This document shows, piece after piece, positions 49,872 to 63,039 of a DNA stretch of 64,000 bases (the first letter of the stretch is position 1; the number at the start of each line of letters is the position of its first letter). The notes beneath the pieces were generated by a model, which had not been told where the DNA came from, made no database searches, and saw only the letters and a program-made list of their open reading frames with translations. A program made the translations under genes and the position numbers. The DNA comes from Saxidomus purpurata (taxonomy: Eukaryota; Mollusca; Bivalvia; Venerida; Veneridae): positions 10,182,409 to 10,246,408 of the forward strand of contig JAFMSR010000007.1 in NCBI GenBank assembly GCA_022818135.1, given 5' to 3'.

Positions 49872-50028
49872 TATGAGCAACTTAAAACACAGATGCATGG
49901 GATATGGACTCGCCACCCAATTTAATACTCGTTGCATGTTGTACAGGACGTATATTATATATGTCCCGTACAACAGATAGGGTGGCGAGTCCATACCCCA
50001 CCCATCGCATCTGTGACTTAAAGCATTG
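49872..50028. mobile_element. Foldback MITE
   Basis: Nested complementary arms: outer GAGCAACTTAAAACACAGATG with CATCTGTGACTTAAAGCATTGC, middle ATGGACTCGCCACCC with GGGTGGCGAGTCCAT, inner GTTGTACAGGACGTATA with TATGTCCCGTACAAC. Total about 157 bp, no coding. Confidence 0.85.
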
Positions 50029-50199
50029 CTATAAATTTGTTGTAGTTACGCAATAATCTTAACCTCAACAAATAATGCAGGCTTTAATATCACATCCAGT
50101 TGAACGGATGCGAATGCATTTTATACAAAATAATTACACATTATAACAATGCCTAATATTCGGTTATGTCTTTCTATCCAATTTTGTAGATGCATCATA

Positions 50200-50625
50200 C
50201 ATAAAGTTAAAGTAGAATTATGCACATTCTTTTCAAGTAACAATCCAGCTGAAATAGGTGTGTCTAAAAAAGTAGAGGAAATGATAGCTTTAACCCAAAA
50301 CACCAAACTCTTGCTGCTAGCAGAAAGAAATAATAACTTTCTAAATATTACTTTTCCTATTTTGACTGGGAGAGTCAATTTAAGAAAATAAAACAACTGC
50401 ATACAGGAGTTGCTTCCCTTCCACTGCCAAAATCTCTACCAACAACAACAATAACACTTTTACTATTTAGTCCATTTTTTTTTATTTCTAAAGCACCAAC
50501 TTCAAATACTAATGCGGTATTATCAGTAGTTTAACACATTTAAATGCACAGCAACCAAAAATTGTTTTTATAAAACTGTCGCCAAAAATACACCATGTGT
50601 AGTAAGATGCGCATATTTTAACACA
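50200..50625 (-). repeat. Dispersed repeat, inverted partner of 36015-36360
   Basis: Complement of the copy at 36 kb, with extra sequence AATCTCTACCAACAACAACA at 50431 absent from the partner. Runs into the LINE end at about 50790. Confidence 0.75.
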
Positions 50626-50789
50626 ATCTCAATAATTCCGATTAAATAATATTCGTCCTGATTTATTGCTGTTTTTCGGTCTAGGGTCAAGGGTATTTAT
50701 CTTGCATCGCAATGAACAAGATACTGTTTTATGATACCTTGTAAAATTAAATCAGTATGCCCGAAACGTAGGTTGTATTTGCCTATGAC

Positions 50790-51292
50790 CTGGTGACTGA
50801 AAGGACCCGACTTACAAACTACCCGTCGAAACGGGACGATGGAATAATACACCGTTTAACGACAGATTATGTAATTTATGTAATTCTCAAGAAGTTGGGT
50901 CGGAAAAACACTACCTACTTACATGCTCCTTTTTGCAACGAGCGATCTCAATACATTAGACACAAATTTCGTGTGAATTCACCTGACTCTTACAGTAATT
51001 TATTAAATTCCAATAGTATTGATGACTTAAAAAAGCTTGCAAAATTTATGGGTATCATAATGAACAAGTTTCGATGATTCCACAATTTTAGTCTATAAAA
51101 AAGATTTTTTTTCCCTCTACAATTTAAATACACTGTTTGTACTTTTACCAACATATTTATATACTGTGTAGGCTTTCCCCAATATATACTGCTGTTATTG
51201 ATTGACATGAAATTATACTCATTTCCCCATATTGATACAGTTTTTGTATTTGGGATGAAATAAAAGTATTGTTGTTGTTGTTGTTGTTGTTA
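50790..51292 (+). pseudogene. 3' end of a LINE (CCHC tail) with (GTT)n tail
   Basis: In two frames: RLCNLCNSQEVGSEKHYLLT with CxxC...H....C spacing (50862-50935), the C-terminal zinc knuckle of many LINE ORF2 proteins, then after a frameshift ERSQYIRHKFRVN and DDLKKLAKFMGIIMNKFR, stop at 51077. It ends in TTGTTGTTGTTGTTGTTGTT at about 51270-51291, a microsatellite tail. 5'-truncated and broken. Confidence 0.8.
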
Positions 51293-52098
51293 TGAAGACA
51301 AGTAAAATTTAATGTTTTCATAAGAGTCATTCATTTTGACAATGTAAATAGAGAAAATTATTATTCAATTGAATTCTTACAGATAATTTGATGACGGGAC
51401 TAATTGCGCCTTTGCAAAATAATGAAGGGCTGATAATGACCTTAGTGGCTAATGTCGTAAGGACTTATGTGCATATGTAGAATTCAATTCGATTACAGGC
51501 GCCGGTGACACAATGTTTAACAGAAATGAATTTGGATGTCAAAGGATTTTGTCGTTATTTATTTTCAAAATTGACAATTTTAAGATACGCGAAGTGTCAT
51601 CAGGTGTGTAAATTATAAAAAGTATTATCTTTAACGCGACATATTACCACATATACAAATGGGTTCCAAGACTCTTAACCTGATATTTAGGGTACTGAGG
51701 ATGATAAACCGACACCAGAACCGCTGATTCCTATCTGTCTCTTAAAGGACTATATGCGAAGGTTAACGGTATATATGTATTAGTCAAAATAATAATGATA
51801 TACCGAGGGTACAGGCTTCTTCCTTACCGAAATAATGCTTACCACATATTCATAGGTTTGGAGTAAGTGGCCATTGTGATTTTCAGCAAATTGTCAATAA
51901 CATTCACCGCATTCAAAAGACAAAGCAGAAAACTCTCGAAAATAATATACTGTAGGTATCAAACTACTATTTTTCTCCAAAGGCATCTGACATTAATAGA
52001 TTGATAAAACCTCGACTAGAGCATATTTGTCGTATCTTACACTATATATCATTGAATTAATTGACTAATTGTTTCAGACAACTTCACTGAGATAAAGG
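51293..52098. other. Upstream region of the ZP gene
   Basis: Presumed promoter and 5' UTR. No clear TATA box; nothing else seen. Confidence 0.35.
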
Positions 52099-55000
52099 AT
52101 GGTTTGGTATTCTTTCATATTCCTGGTCGTACTTATACAGCAGACGCATTGTCAATCATTCGACCCAACTTGTAAGTTGCATCTTACTTTTATTGTGTTC
52201 CGTTAGGACCATTCTATTTTTAATATGATTGGCGAAAATGCACGAACGCAAATTCTAACTGGACTCCTTACGTTTATCAGCTAAACATGGAAGGAAACCA
52301 ATTGTTCTAAATTTAGCAAAAAACAGGATTTTGAAATGTGTGCCGTTGTGACATCATAAATGACGTCAAATTGTGCGTTATGCATTATTACTTAATGTCC
52401 GCATAACAAATAGCCCGTTGCATTTTATCCTTTTTGTGATATTTAGTTATTTGAGAATCGAAGTAATATCTACCAAGCGTTATTGATCGTCAAATAAACA
52501 CCGTTTTTCGTTCAGCTGCTAAGTTGTTTATTAAGGACGAAAAAGCTACACGGATACACCCTTCGTGGTTTATTACTACTATGTCAGAACTGTGCATCGT
52601 TGTTTATTAGAAGTACCTTATGTTTTGAAACAACGCTTACTTCGGATATAAATTTCTGAATTCTAATCTCGGATCGTGTCGTTTGTTCTATCACGTTAAT
52701 CAAATCAGAAGGAGATCAGCTGTTGTAATTTTGCAATTATACATTCTACTCGTCATTTGATTGGTGGGAGCTGCAAAACGTTGTCAAGATAGAGCTTAGA
52801 TATGTACCACAAAAGTTACGGCCTTTGCTGTTAATTATTGTGCATCCGATTTGTTGAGAAGATGATAAACACGGCCCTGGTATTTCCAGAACAATGCTTT
52901 AAATATTTAAAGAATTATAAAGACCTTCGGGAATTATTTACACACGCCATGCAAAGTCCGTTTATTAAAAATAAAAAAAAAAAAAAAATTTTTTATTATT
53001 TATTTTTTTAAAAAAAAAAAAAATTTAAAAAAAAAAAAAAAAAAAAAGGGGGAATAAAGGGAAAAAAGGTAAAAAATAGAAAGGAAATGATGGATATTAT
53101 TTTATAAAACATTTCAGCATAAGAGATATGCATTGGCATGTAACTTGGGCCAAATTTCGTAATCATATACAATTAATTTATCGATTTTTGGTATTTCTAT
53201 AGGCAAAATTTACAAATTTAAAAATACAACGATTTAGGCTCCAATTGAGCCCTGTCGTTACGATAGTCGGAGTAGTAGCGTTAACTTGGAGCCAGTGCGC
53301 GTGATTTTGAAATGAAGCTTCCGCCTACCAGAGCTAGCTGCACATTTTGGCGATGTCACATTTGATATAGTTGTTTGATTTTACTTGATACGTGAAATCA
53401 CCGTGTCAACATTTGATCTGCGCCCGTATCTTTCTTCGCAACAACAGTAATAGTGTAATGCGCCGACTGTAATACTACAAAACATGCCATGAGACACAAA
53501 CTATCATTGATGTTATCTGTGAGAAAGACTGGGTACTTTTTGGCGTTTTTGTTTTTGATAATTGACTGTTTTTTTTACTTTCATGGCGATAGCGTAATTT
53601 GAATCGTACTTCAGTTTGAATGTTTAGGACATGTTATCGCTTTTCCCCAATAAAAGTGATAAAATGGTACCGCTCTGTGACACTCTGTGATAGGCCTTTA
53701 AATAGTTCATTTGCTTTTAAAAGATTAAGTGATGAAACGATACCGTTATGTGACATTGTGTGACAGGAACTTGTATCATTCATTCTTTATATGAATTTAC
53801 TTTTAAAAGATCTTATCATAAATTTTGTTCAATTAAACATCTACGAAAGTTTTTTCTTTAAGCGCCTTTTGAATTAATTTTAAAGTTTATTAGTGGTATA
53901 GAATAGTGGATAGTTTTAAAGAGATATTAAGCGACATTAAAATATGCATGTTTACGACTGTTTAGCAACAGTTTCAATTTAAATTAAATTAACTTTTACA
54001 TCATTCAAATTTGACAAATCTGATTGACTTTCTAGTTTCAATAAACATTCATTTTCTGTTTAACGTTGCATCGCTTCGCTCTATCTGAGAACCAATCTAA
54101 GAGAAAATATATATAATCAGAATCCTCAACATCAAAACTAAATACTTACTGACCAAAATACGGTTGGACATGTCCACGGGAGTTTCCAAGATTTCGCTGT
54201 GTCATACAACAATTAGGCAATCGAATCACTTTCAGTATGCTGATAGCGAGGGTCTTAATGCTAATACCGAGCGAGTAACCGCCACAAGGCGGGGTAAATA
54301 TTGTATAAGCGGATAGAACTGATTGTATCAAATAATTATAATAGTTACCTTGACTTTCAAATTAGTATTTATTGTAGATTTTTGGGGGTTTGTTACAAAT
54401 ACTGTGAAACGTCTTCATACAAACCCTAACCACGTTTTTTAAATTTCCAATTAAACGCCAGTTATTTTCTACTTTTGTAATAAAGAATAATAATTATATC
54501 TTTTCTTTCAATGTAATGAATAATTTATTATAAATAATTTAAAGTCGTTCAAGATTAATGACAGAATATATTATAATATCGTGGAACAAATTGACTGAAG
54601 TTACGTTAAAAATCGTAAAATGTATTCACCTAGTTCAAACTTCATGTCTTATTCCGTGCACGGTATACAAATCAGCTCAAACGGGATGGTGGAAAAAACA
54701 GTTTTATAGCGATAGAAAATAAACTGTCAAAAAGTGCGGCATTCTCTTTCGTCTAAATCGATAATGTTAGTGGTAGCTTATTGATACGGTTGAAGTTCTG
54801 TTCACATAATTTTGGGCGGCTCTATTTCTCGTAACTCACAACCACAACGGTGTTCTAACGTAACGTACACCACTTTAAATCGCATGACTTCTGCGACGCT
54901 CCTTGAATATATCTGTTTGTATGCATACAATTAAGCCCGCCATACGACTTTAGTTTGTTTGTCGAATAGAATACTAGTATTTAAAATTTAGCTCATATTT

Positions 55001-58000
55001 TGTCTAGTTAACATATCATGGTATGTGTAACGCAATTGAATTTTCGAGTTTAGATAAAACACATAAAATAACTGCATCTTTTATAGTGACCGTAGAATGC
55101 TCCGCTGGACCTGAATACGTGTTCACAATAACTGGCCAAAGCGCAGATGGCGCCATTTTTATTGATGGAATCTGTGAACTACAGCTAACTACTGTGAGCG
55201 ACGGAATCTACACATTCAATGCTGCTGCTTGTTCGAATCCTCTCCCAAGCCTGGTACAAATTTTTGTTTATTTTTTCAATTGTTTTGATACTGCTCTTTG
55301 TATTATTCTGTAACCAATTGTCTACGATATACATAATATAAGATTGTTGTATGTCGTTGTTATGGAGGACATGTCAGCGTATAACAGGAGATTTTCGATG
55401 GGTAACTTTAGTTCAGATTGACATTTTATCATTAGATTTGTAATAGGGTAGGTCTACAAACAAAATTTAGCTTGGAATTGCTTTTTGGAGACGTGTGATC
55501 CGGGTCAACATCACTGAGACTAAAAAGTAAAAGTATTTTCTGCACAGTAACTGAAACAAAGAATGAGACACTGCAGTTTAACTTGGGTTAAGGTAGATGG
55601 TAAGCAACGAAAGCTCGGTGCTGATTGACTCGAGGGCAAATGAGCTAATATTAAAGATAGAAAAATAGTTTCAATTTTAGAATGACTAACGCAGACAACA
55701 ATTATAAACTTTTAAATTATGTTGGCCTTGTTTGGGATTGAATTATAGCCACTGGGACCAATGTCACTGTAGGTAATTCTTGAAATACACGAGATACTGA
55801 AGAAAACCTTGCTTTCTGTACAGGTAGCTTGCAATAGAGAACAAGACATGGTGTTGACTGGAAATAAGTTCAAAGGGATTTAAACAGAAATAGATACATA
55901 TTATCTGGTAGACAATTTAATTTTACAAAGATGTTTGCTGTCAAAATTTACGTACATAGAATTCAAGCTACCTGGGAATGCATTTCGGACTGATGGGGAA
56001 ATGCTACAGTCACAGTTATAAAAAACGATTTCGATGAATAAATCAGTGAAAGAATGAGATTTTGCAATGAAACCTGCAATTTAGTTAGATAACAACGGGT
56101 GGACACCACTGCAGTTAAGGCTGACAGGACTGTTTACAAACCGACAAAACAGTTGCAGTATTCAGCGGGTACGTTAAGTTTGGAATGACATGACATAATG
56201 ACATAAAGTTGATGAATAAAAAGCTTAAATTGATACATAATTTTAGATTTGGGATTAACGTTAAGGTTGCTTGTACTCAACTGGGCATAAGATATATGAT
56301 AAATACATCTACTAAAATATAAGACACAACTGTTAAGTGTTTATGACAATTAAACAATTCAGTAGTACTAGATCAAGTTAATGCTTGTAGTAAAACTTTT
56401 TCGCAGGTCATAACCAGAAAAAGGTTATAATGTGACTTATTTCTTTATAAGACTTTAGATATATATATATATAAATGTCAAAATAGTACCAGTGTCTCAT
56501 TAGCCATAATTGGCTGGGTGTAGAACTATCAACTGTTTTTAGTAATTGTATGTATATTTGATAAATGTTTTACAGGTGACACTTAGATAAAATATAAAGT
56601 TTTTTTATTTTTGAAGTTGACTGTTAAGTTTTATGATCGATTGATTGATTGATGGATTGATAATAGGCAATCTTTACCGCTGTAATTGATTGATTTAATT
56701 ACACATTCCATAGGACTAACCTATTCCCAATTGAGTTTACCTCAAATGTCGTTGACAACCTGAACACAGTATCAGAACAATTGTAACGTTTTACGACGTG
56801 AGCACAATTGTATGACCCAAAACATGTATATATCTATACAAGTCCGCATATACAAATCTGCTTCTGAAAAAACACGGTCAAGATACATTCCTTTTTATGT
56901 TCTATAATACCAGCATCATGTTCAGTTATTGAGAAACTTAAAATTGTGGCTAACTCTCTGTGAACATTATGAAAGTATTGGTAAATGTTCCTTTATTCCT
57001 AGGGAGACGCATTCACAGTGCGTATTTTAGAGGACGCCGACTTTTTCACGGGCGATGACAAGGCTTTTAATGTGACGTGTGATCCTACCTCATCACTTGT
57101 TGAAGTAGAAGCAGACTTTGAAACCAGGTACTTTTCCATCTAAGACATTCCTTTATTTACAAAGCATCTATACTAACACTACCTCGAGTTCGTCTCATAT
57201 AAAGAAGGAAAGATTTGAGAGTGATATACAATACGGTATATAACTCTGATGATCGGAACTTTGTTCAGCCTTTGAAAAGTATTTTAACATAATTAAAAAG
57301 CATTCATGCGTGTTTCTATTATCTGTCTTTGTGTTCTAATGGCAATATTTGTTAAATATCTATTTTACTCTCACCAAGACGTAACACTTATTTGTTTCGT
57401 TTTATGCTGGAATATTTTATATCTAATATAAAAACGTGATGCTTAAAATTACGCGAGACGTTTTCTGTGCTTTATGTTTAGTATATGACGTCATCAACCA
57501 GTATATTACAGTTGAATTCTTATGCAATTAATGGCTTTCAGAAAAACTGCTCATTCACGCTTGAAATAAAAGAAATAAAATTAAAATCTTCTCCATAACG
57601 GATTCAGATCTCAAACATCACGATGAAACCAAAACTTAATATAATAGAAGAAAATTTACAAAATAAAACACGATTTTTTTTGTCTTCTTAAAATACTTTA
57701 AAATTAGACTAAACTTGAAAGCGTTTGCATCGTTTTAAGTCATTTTGTTGTACATACACATATTTTCATGAAACAGTTTTATTTCTGTAATATTGTTTGA
57801 CTGACCAATTTTCATAGGCTTAATTTATAAACATTAAAGACGCGTTTTTAGATCCTTTTTTCAGCAAATTCTGCGGCCAAGCAGAAACTTGTATAAACTG
57901 TTAGTGATATTTATCATTAATACGAGAAAACGTTCGGTATAGTTTCGATGTTATCTAACGATGTCGATTGCACCTGCTTTGAAACTCTTGAAACGCTTTC

Positions 58001-61000
58001 TTGAACGATCTGTGACACGTGTATTAATTGAGTTTTATAATCTACAAATTGTCTATACAACTATTCAAAGTCATTCAGTTTTCCTATAAAGATGTCTAAA
58101 TAAAATCACGAAGTACCACGTAAAGACAAAGCATTCGAAAACGTGTTAAAACAAAGAAGAATAACAATTTTCCAGCTCAAAGGGGCGTGCTAATTCTACT
58201 CGAATCCAATATCGTTCTTCGTGGTTTGGGATGATTTTCCTACTGACGACTATGTTCATACATGTCTTGTTGTGAAGGTAACAGACAAATCAATTTGTCA
58301 TTTTTCGAAATCCTATTTAAATTTATCACATGCATTCTGTATGACTTTCAAAACAGGTCGACTATTATTTAACATTTTATATCAAAGAGTGCTATTTAAA
58401 GCATTTAGCCTATCAATACAGTTCAACGACCCTCGGTCCCATTGTAAAACATATGTAACGCCAAGTTGAGCACGAGGTAGGCCAGATGTATAGGCTTACA
58501 TGTATATGCTGACCTTTCTACTGCTCAAAGTTTGTGTTGCATGCATAATTCATTAAGATATATATCGCCCCTTTCACAGTATGTCTATTTGTTTTTGGAC
58601 TCTAACGTTGAACACGCAGTATATTTTACCCTGATGATTCTACTCGTTTTAGAGCTGGATTACTAGTTATCCTTAAGTTATATTATACTTCCATAAGTAT
58701 GTCGTGAAACAGACTCTTCACTCATAAAAGATCATTCTAATACTGTACGTCGTTTCACACAAATACGAAGCATCCTTTCAACAAAAATATCCCGAAACAG
58801 CATTTCTGGCATAAAATAAAAACTTGTTTCTCAGTTGTTGTGAATTTTCTAGTATATTGCATTTTATGAATTTCAAAGTGATTTGCTCTCTGAGACAAGT
58901 TTATCTCATGGCATGATTATTTTCTTACTTTTAGGTGCCAGTTCAAACGATTTCAAGCAGAGCGCACTTGCTATGCACATCCAGTTTAAAACTCGCAAGA
59001 ATGTAAAACGAAATAATCGGCTACTTTTAAAAGGCAATTTCTGATGACTGCTTCATGTCGGACGCGTCAACACACACGAAGTGACATTGATTTTGACTTA
59101 GCTTTAAAAAAAATTCACATAATAAAACAGTGTAGTGAAATTAAAACTTGGAGAAAAAATAAAACAAACGTGTTTTGACATACAAGATTGTGACAGAAAA
59201 CGTTCAAACTTCAAAATTATTTACTTCAAGCTGGCAGATTTTTTTTTCTGCGAGGTAGTCTTATTAGATAATCGTGTAATATAAATACAGACACAATAAA
59301 TAGTTACAGCATAATGCCATCTTATGTTTCTTTGAATGGGTTTAGGTTATCAAAGTGGAATGACGGAAATTTGCACATCATCGACTTAAAGGTTAAGAAG
59401 TGATGGAACATGCTACATCCTATACTATTTTGATATGTGCTCACAAGAAAGTATTTAAATCTGGTCCGAACAGTTCCCTCACTTGCGTATTTTACCTTTG
59501 CTTTGTTTTACATACACTAATATTGTTTATAACGAAAAATGTTAAGGTAGACTATTGAATTAATTGAATTAACGGAATAGATGCATGTATATTATTCATA
59601 ATTCTTCTCGTTCTCAAATGGAGGTTTGTATCAGCGAAATGTCACTAACTAATTATTGAATAGTGAAGACACACAGCATTGATTCCGTTAATTGTAACAT
59701 GTCTTCAGGTTTTTCTCTTTTGGGACGATTAGCGTTTTTGCTTGATTTTCGCCGAATTTGAATCGAGATGGTAAATGGTCACATTAGAAATAGATAAAGT
59801 GTTATCGCTGTTTTTTATGATTTCATATCTGTTTGAATAGGGCAAAATACAACACCAAATTTTTTTTTATTGTATTATAACATAAAAACACACCAAACTA
59901 AAACCGGATATGATTGGCGAGAGTGATCTGGCAGGAGCTTCCACGCCTAAATTTAGCATCGTAATATATGAATGTATATATGTTTATCCAAAGTATATTT
60001 TAATTAAAAATGACTGTTTAATTTCGATGGTTAATTCAGTGACCAAGCTACGGTTGTACTAAAAGGTGACGCAGACGCTCCCGATCTCACTGTGACTACA
60101 GTCGTCGACGGAGTTGATGGATCTTCCGGAACTGTTGGTGATCCGGCGCAAATAAAGATCACGATGTCACCAGAAGACGCAGGTATTTCCATAGTAAAGA
60201 AATAAACACATTATTTTATATTAGTTTCAAATCTTTCACAACTAAATGTTTCATTATGGTGCAACTCTCTTAGGTGGAAAAGAAAACTTTCATACATTAT
60301 CTGTTACAAAATTACGTTCAAAGTCACTGTGACAGAATCACTTAAAAGTAAGTTTTAAGAATCGCAAATGTTTTAGAAAGATCAAATATCATAAATTGGT
60401 TTTAACACATTTTGTTTAAATTTATTGCTACCTTTATACTTATCAATCCTTATACTTATGAACTGAAAGAAAGTAAGAGAACTTTAACAGTGTTATAATG
60501 AAAGTAAGTTTGCTAAATAAGATATTTAAAACAAAAATGTCTGTAAAAATTTATTGGTAAGTTTTATTTATATAAGCAATAAAAAGGCTAAGTTGTCGAC
60601 ATTTTCAAAACTTATTTGTCTACCGGTCGTTTCTTTTAGATCTGTATGGCAGCAAGGTCTCAAAAGTCGAGTACCATGCAACGGGTGTGGTATTGTCTAT
60701 GATAGAAAATGGGTAAATAGAACATTCAAATTTAGATTTTTTAAATCTTTTTTTCCATGTAATAGTCTTCATGAATTAGTCAATTTTGATTTTTAAGTTC
60801 ACAGTGTGACAGTATACCTCTTTGTTTAATAGAAAGTTCGTTAGAGCATATGAATCATGTAATATAAACACTAACCATTGTTTATTGTAAACCTGCCTTT
60901 CATAGTTTTACTGCTACAGCCCAAGTTGCATTTTTAAGAACAATATTGCCATTACCATAGCTGTGTGTCATTTCAGGTGTACAAAGAGTACTATTTTTGT

Positions 61001-62033
61001 ACAACCTGCACTATCAAACTCCAATGGACTGGAGATTAATTTCGAGCTGTTTATTGCTGTTGATTCAACAAACAATCCTCCATCGATCGTAACAACTGAT
61101 GTTACATTCGAGATTGAAGTCGAAATATGTCCAGGTAGCTGTTCTCAGGTAAAGCAAAATTTCTTGCATACGTCTTCCATTCGAATAGGTTATAAATCTA
61201 CATGTTATTATCTTTATCTCTTGTTATATTTGACTAATTAGTTCAGACATGTGTTTTTTTTAAATACATGTACTTCATATTCATAAGACAGAAAGACTTA
61301 TACCATGTTCATTGAACTCGTTTTTAAATGTTAGAAATAAATTCAGACTGGCTTGTCCGTACAGAGTTTACGGACTTTATTTCTTCAGACTTTGTTTCAT
61401 TTCTGTTCAATTGTTTAAATCAGGCCCCAAAGAAACGTAGTGTCTCTGAGAAATATAAATCATATGTAAAATATTTGTATACTAATAGACTGCAAATATG
61501 TTATAGTGATTGATATTCAATACAAGCATAATCCAATATACGATGCAAAACGGTTTACGTTCATTCTTTATGTATTTACTAATTTTAAAAGTCCGTGATA
61601 CGCCGTGCACACTCTCTAGTGAAATAAGACACAAACAAATGCGCATTCAATGTCCCACCGACGTTGAAATGTCGTTTTTTGTTTCGCAGATCAATAGAAA
61701 TTGTGCGATGATCGGTTACCAATTTGAACTGCTTTGTACAGTATGAAACCGTCGAGAAATAACTACTCTTGTCGTAAAATAAGAACTTTTTGTTTTATCG
61801 GTGAATGAATGTTTAATTATTTATCAGCAGTTATGTTTGTGTTATAACAAAACAACCGTATATCCAGTCATGCATGTTACTTTTTGGAATGGCTGTTGCT
61901 TAAACGGATTGTATACTATAACTACAGTTAAAATTATAGGCTCAGTGCAACCGCCGCCGAAGAAGTGCCGAAAATAACAATTCTACCGTTCAGACAATTG
62001 AATACTCCACGACCTTTACCGTATATCCCACAG
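52099..62033 (+). CDS. Secreted zona pellucida (ZP) domain protein, 5' and central exons (3' end not found)
   Basis: ZP proteins polymerise into extracellular coats and matrices after furin release. Exons: 52099-52171, 55087-55253, 57003-57127, 60040-60182, 60640-60712, 60977-61148, 61946-62033; every junction is GT-AG and in phase (280 codons so far). Signal peptide MVWYSFIFLVVLIQQTHC. ZP-N, about residues 26-122, has four cysteines (VEC29, GIC, AAC, VTC106) and FFTGDDKAFNVTC. ZP-C, about 140-252, has NGC195, EIC, GSC, QC252, so eight in all. R254-R257 plus S258 (RRRRS) is a furin-type site just after the last Cys, where ZP proteins are cut. The next donor (phase 1) at 62034 shows the gene continues; I found no convincing hydrophobic C-terminal exon up to 64000. 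Which ZP subfamily is unknown. Confidence 0.85.
52970..53060. repeat. A/T homopolymer tract
   Basis: Runs of A and T joined to GGGGGAATAAAGGGAAAAAAGG in ZP intron 1. Simple sequence, possibly a low-quality assembly patch. Confidence 0.8.
53100..55086. other. ZP intron 1, remainder
   Basis: No repeat with clear ends and no coding exon recognised before 55087. Confidence 0.4.
56457..56475. repeat. (TA)n microsatellite
   Basis: Short AT dinucleotide run in ZP intron 2; an imperfect (GATT)n stretch follows at 56637-56665. Confidence 0.7.
57128..60039. other. ZP intron 3, long, nothing recognised
   Basis: About 2.9 kb, AT-rich, no coding or repeat feature seen. Confidence 0.4.
61424..61465 (+). 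other. Possible 42-bp cassette exon of the ZP gene
   Basis: TTTAAATCAG|GCCCCAAAG at the left and TCATAT|GTAAAATA at the right bound 14 codons (APKKRSVSEKYKSY) that are phase 0 on both sides, as are the flanking exons 6 and 7. It would add a second basic site (KKRS) before RRRRS. Short and without transcript support. Confidence 0.3.
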
Positions 62034-62706
62034 GTATGTAATACAAGCATATTTGTCTTAACCGTTCGAAAACAGGGTGACAGTTATTATTTGCGTATGC
62101 ACTTTATCATATTCTAGGTACAATTATAATTATTATAAACTAAAAAGAGTACAAACTTCAGTTAGTCTTTGAATCTCGCCGCTACAAACAGAAACCGCAC
62201 AAGGCCACTAGAAAGCCTTAAACGACATCATTTCCTCTGCTTTAACGAAATATAAAAGAACTGCAAGTGATTTTGATCTACTTTAAGGACTCTGCTCAAC
62301 TGAACACTTTTGGATGTACAACAACGTCTGACGAATCTTAGTTCGAAAGCGTATATCATAATCACGATGAGTCCTTATTAACTTACACGTTCAAACATTC
62401 CATTACTACAGTACTCAGTCAATTAGGACACCTTCAAGGACTTTAGGAAAATATTTTACGAATGTAGTTTAAACAGAGATTTTGCTATAGGTAAATAACG
62501 GTCAGCAAATCGTGACTGCACTTCAAGCGTATTAAAATACAGCGATAAAGGCCAAAGAGAACTTAACGGCCCATTTTCTATTGTTTATACATGTACAACT
62601 ATTTCGGTTTACTTATCCTAGAGAATGTCTGAATTAAAATGTAAGTTGTGTTTTGAACAGACTTCTTGTCATAATGGGAGCAAGTGTACCCCTTGCTATT
62701 CTGTCA

Positions 62707-63035
62707 GGAGCCGCCGTGGCGCAGTGGTAGCGCCTTCGCCTCAGGAGCGAAGGGCACAGGATTCGATCCTTACCATCGCCATGTCGGTAGTGTCCTTAGG
62801 CAAGACACAAATAATGCCACATTGCCTCTCTCTCCGAGGTTGACTCCATCTGGAATGAGTCGAGCGAGCGATTCATCTAAGTCAGAACTTGTTTCGCAAT
62901 CGAGAAATTAGTATATATACAAATTATTCCGCATTGCATCTCACTCTTTGAAGTTGGTTCCATCTGAAATGTGTCTCGAGTGCGATTAATCTAAGTTGTA
63001 ATAACTTGTTTCGCAATCGAGAATAAATAAATAAG
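62707..63035 (+). mobile_element. tRNA-derived SINE, copy 3 (longest)
   Basis: Head GGAGCCGCCGTGGCGCAGTG GTAGCGCC, B box GGATTCGATCC, body ATGTCGGTAGTGTCCTTAGG, then a tail unit (TCCATCTGGAATGAGTCGAG CGAGCGATT...TTTCGCAATCGAGAA) that is repeated once more at 62930-63020, ending AATAAATAAATAA. Short frames over it are not genes. Confidence 0.85.
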
Positions 63036-63039
63036 GATA

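Noticed and set aside
62625..62911. Candidate ZP C-terminal exon
   Set aside because: The frame from the phase-1 donor meets a stop soon after the ACAG acceptor at about 62660, and the later frames are SINE sequence.
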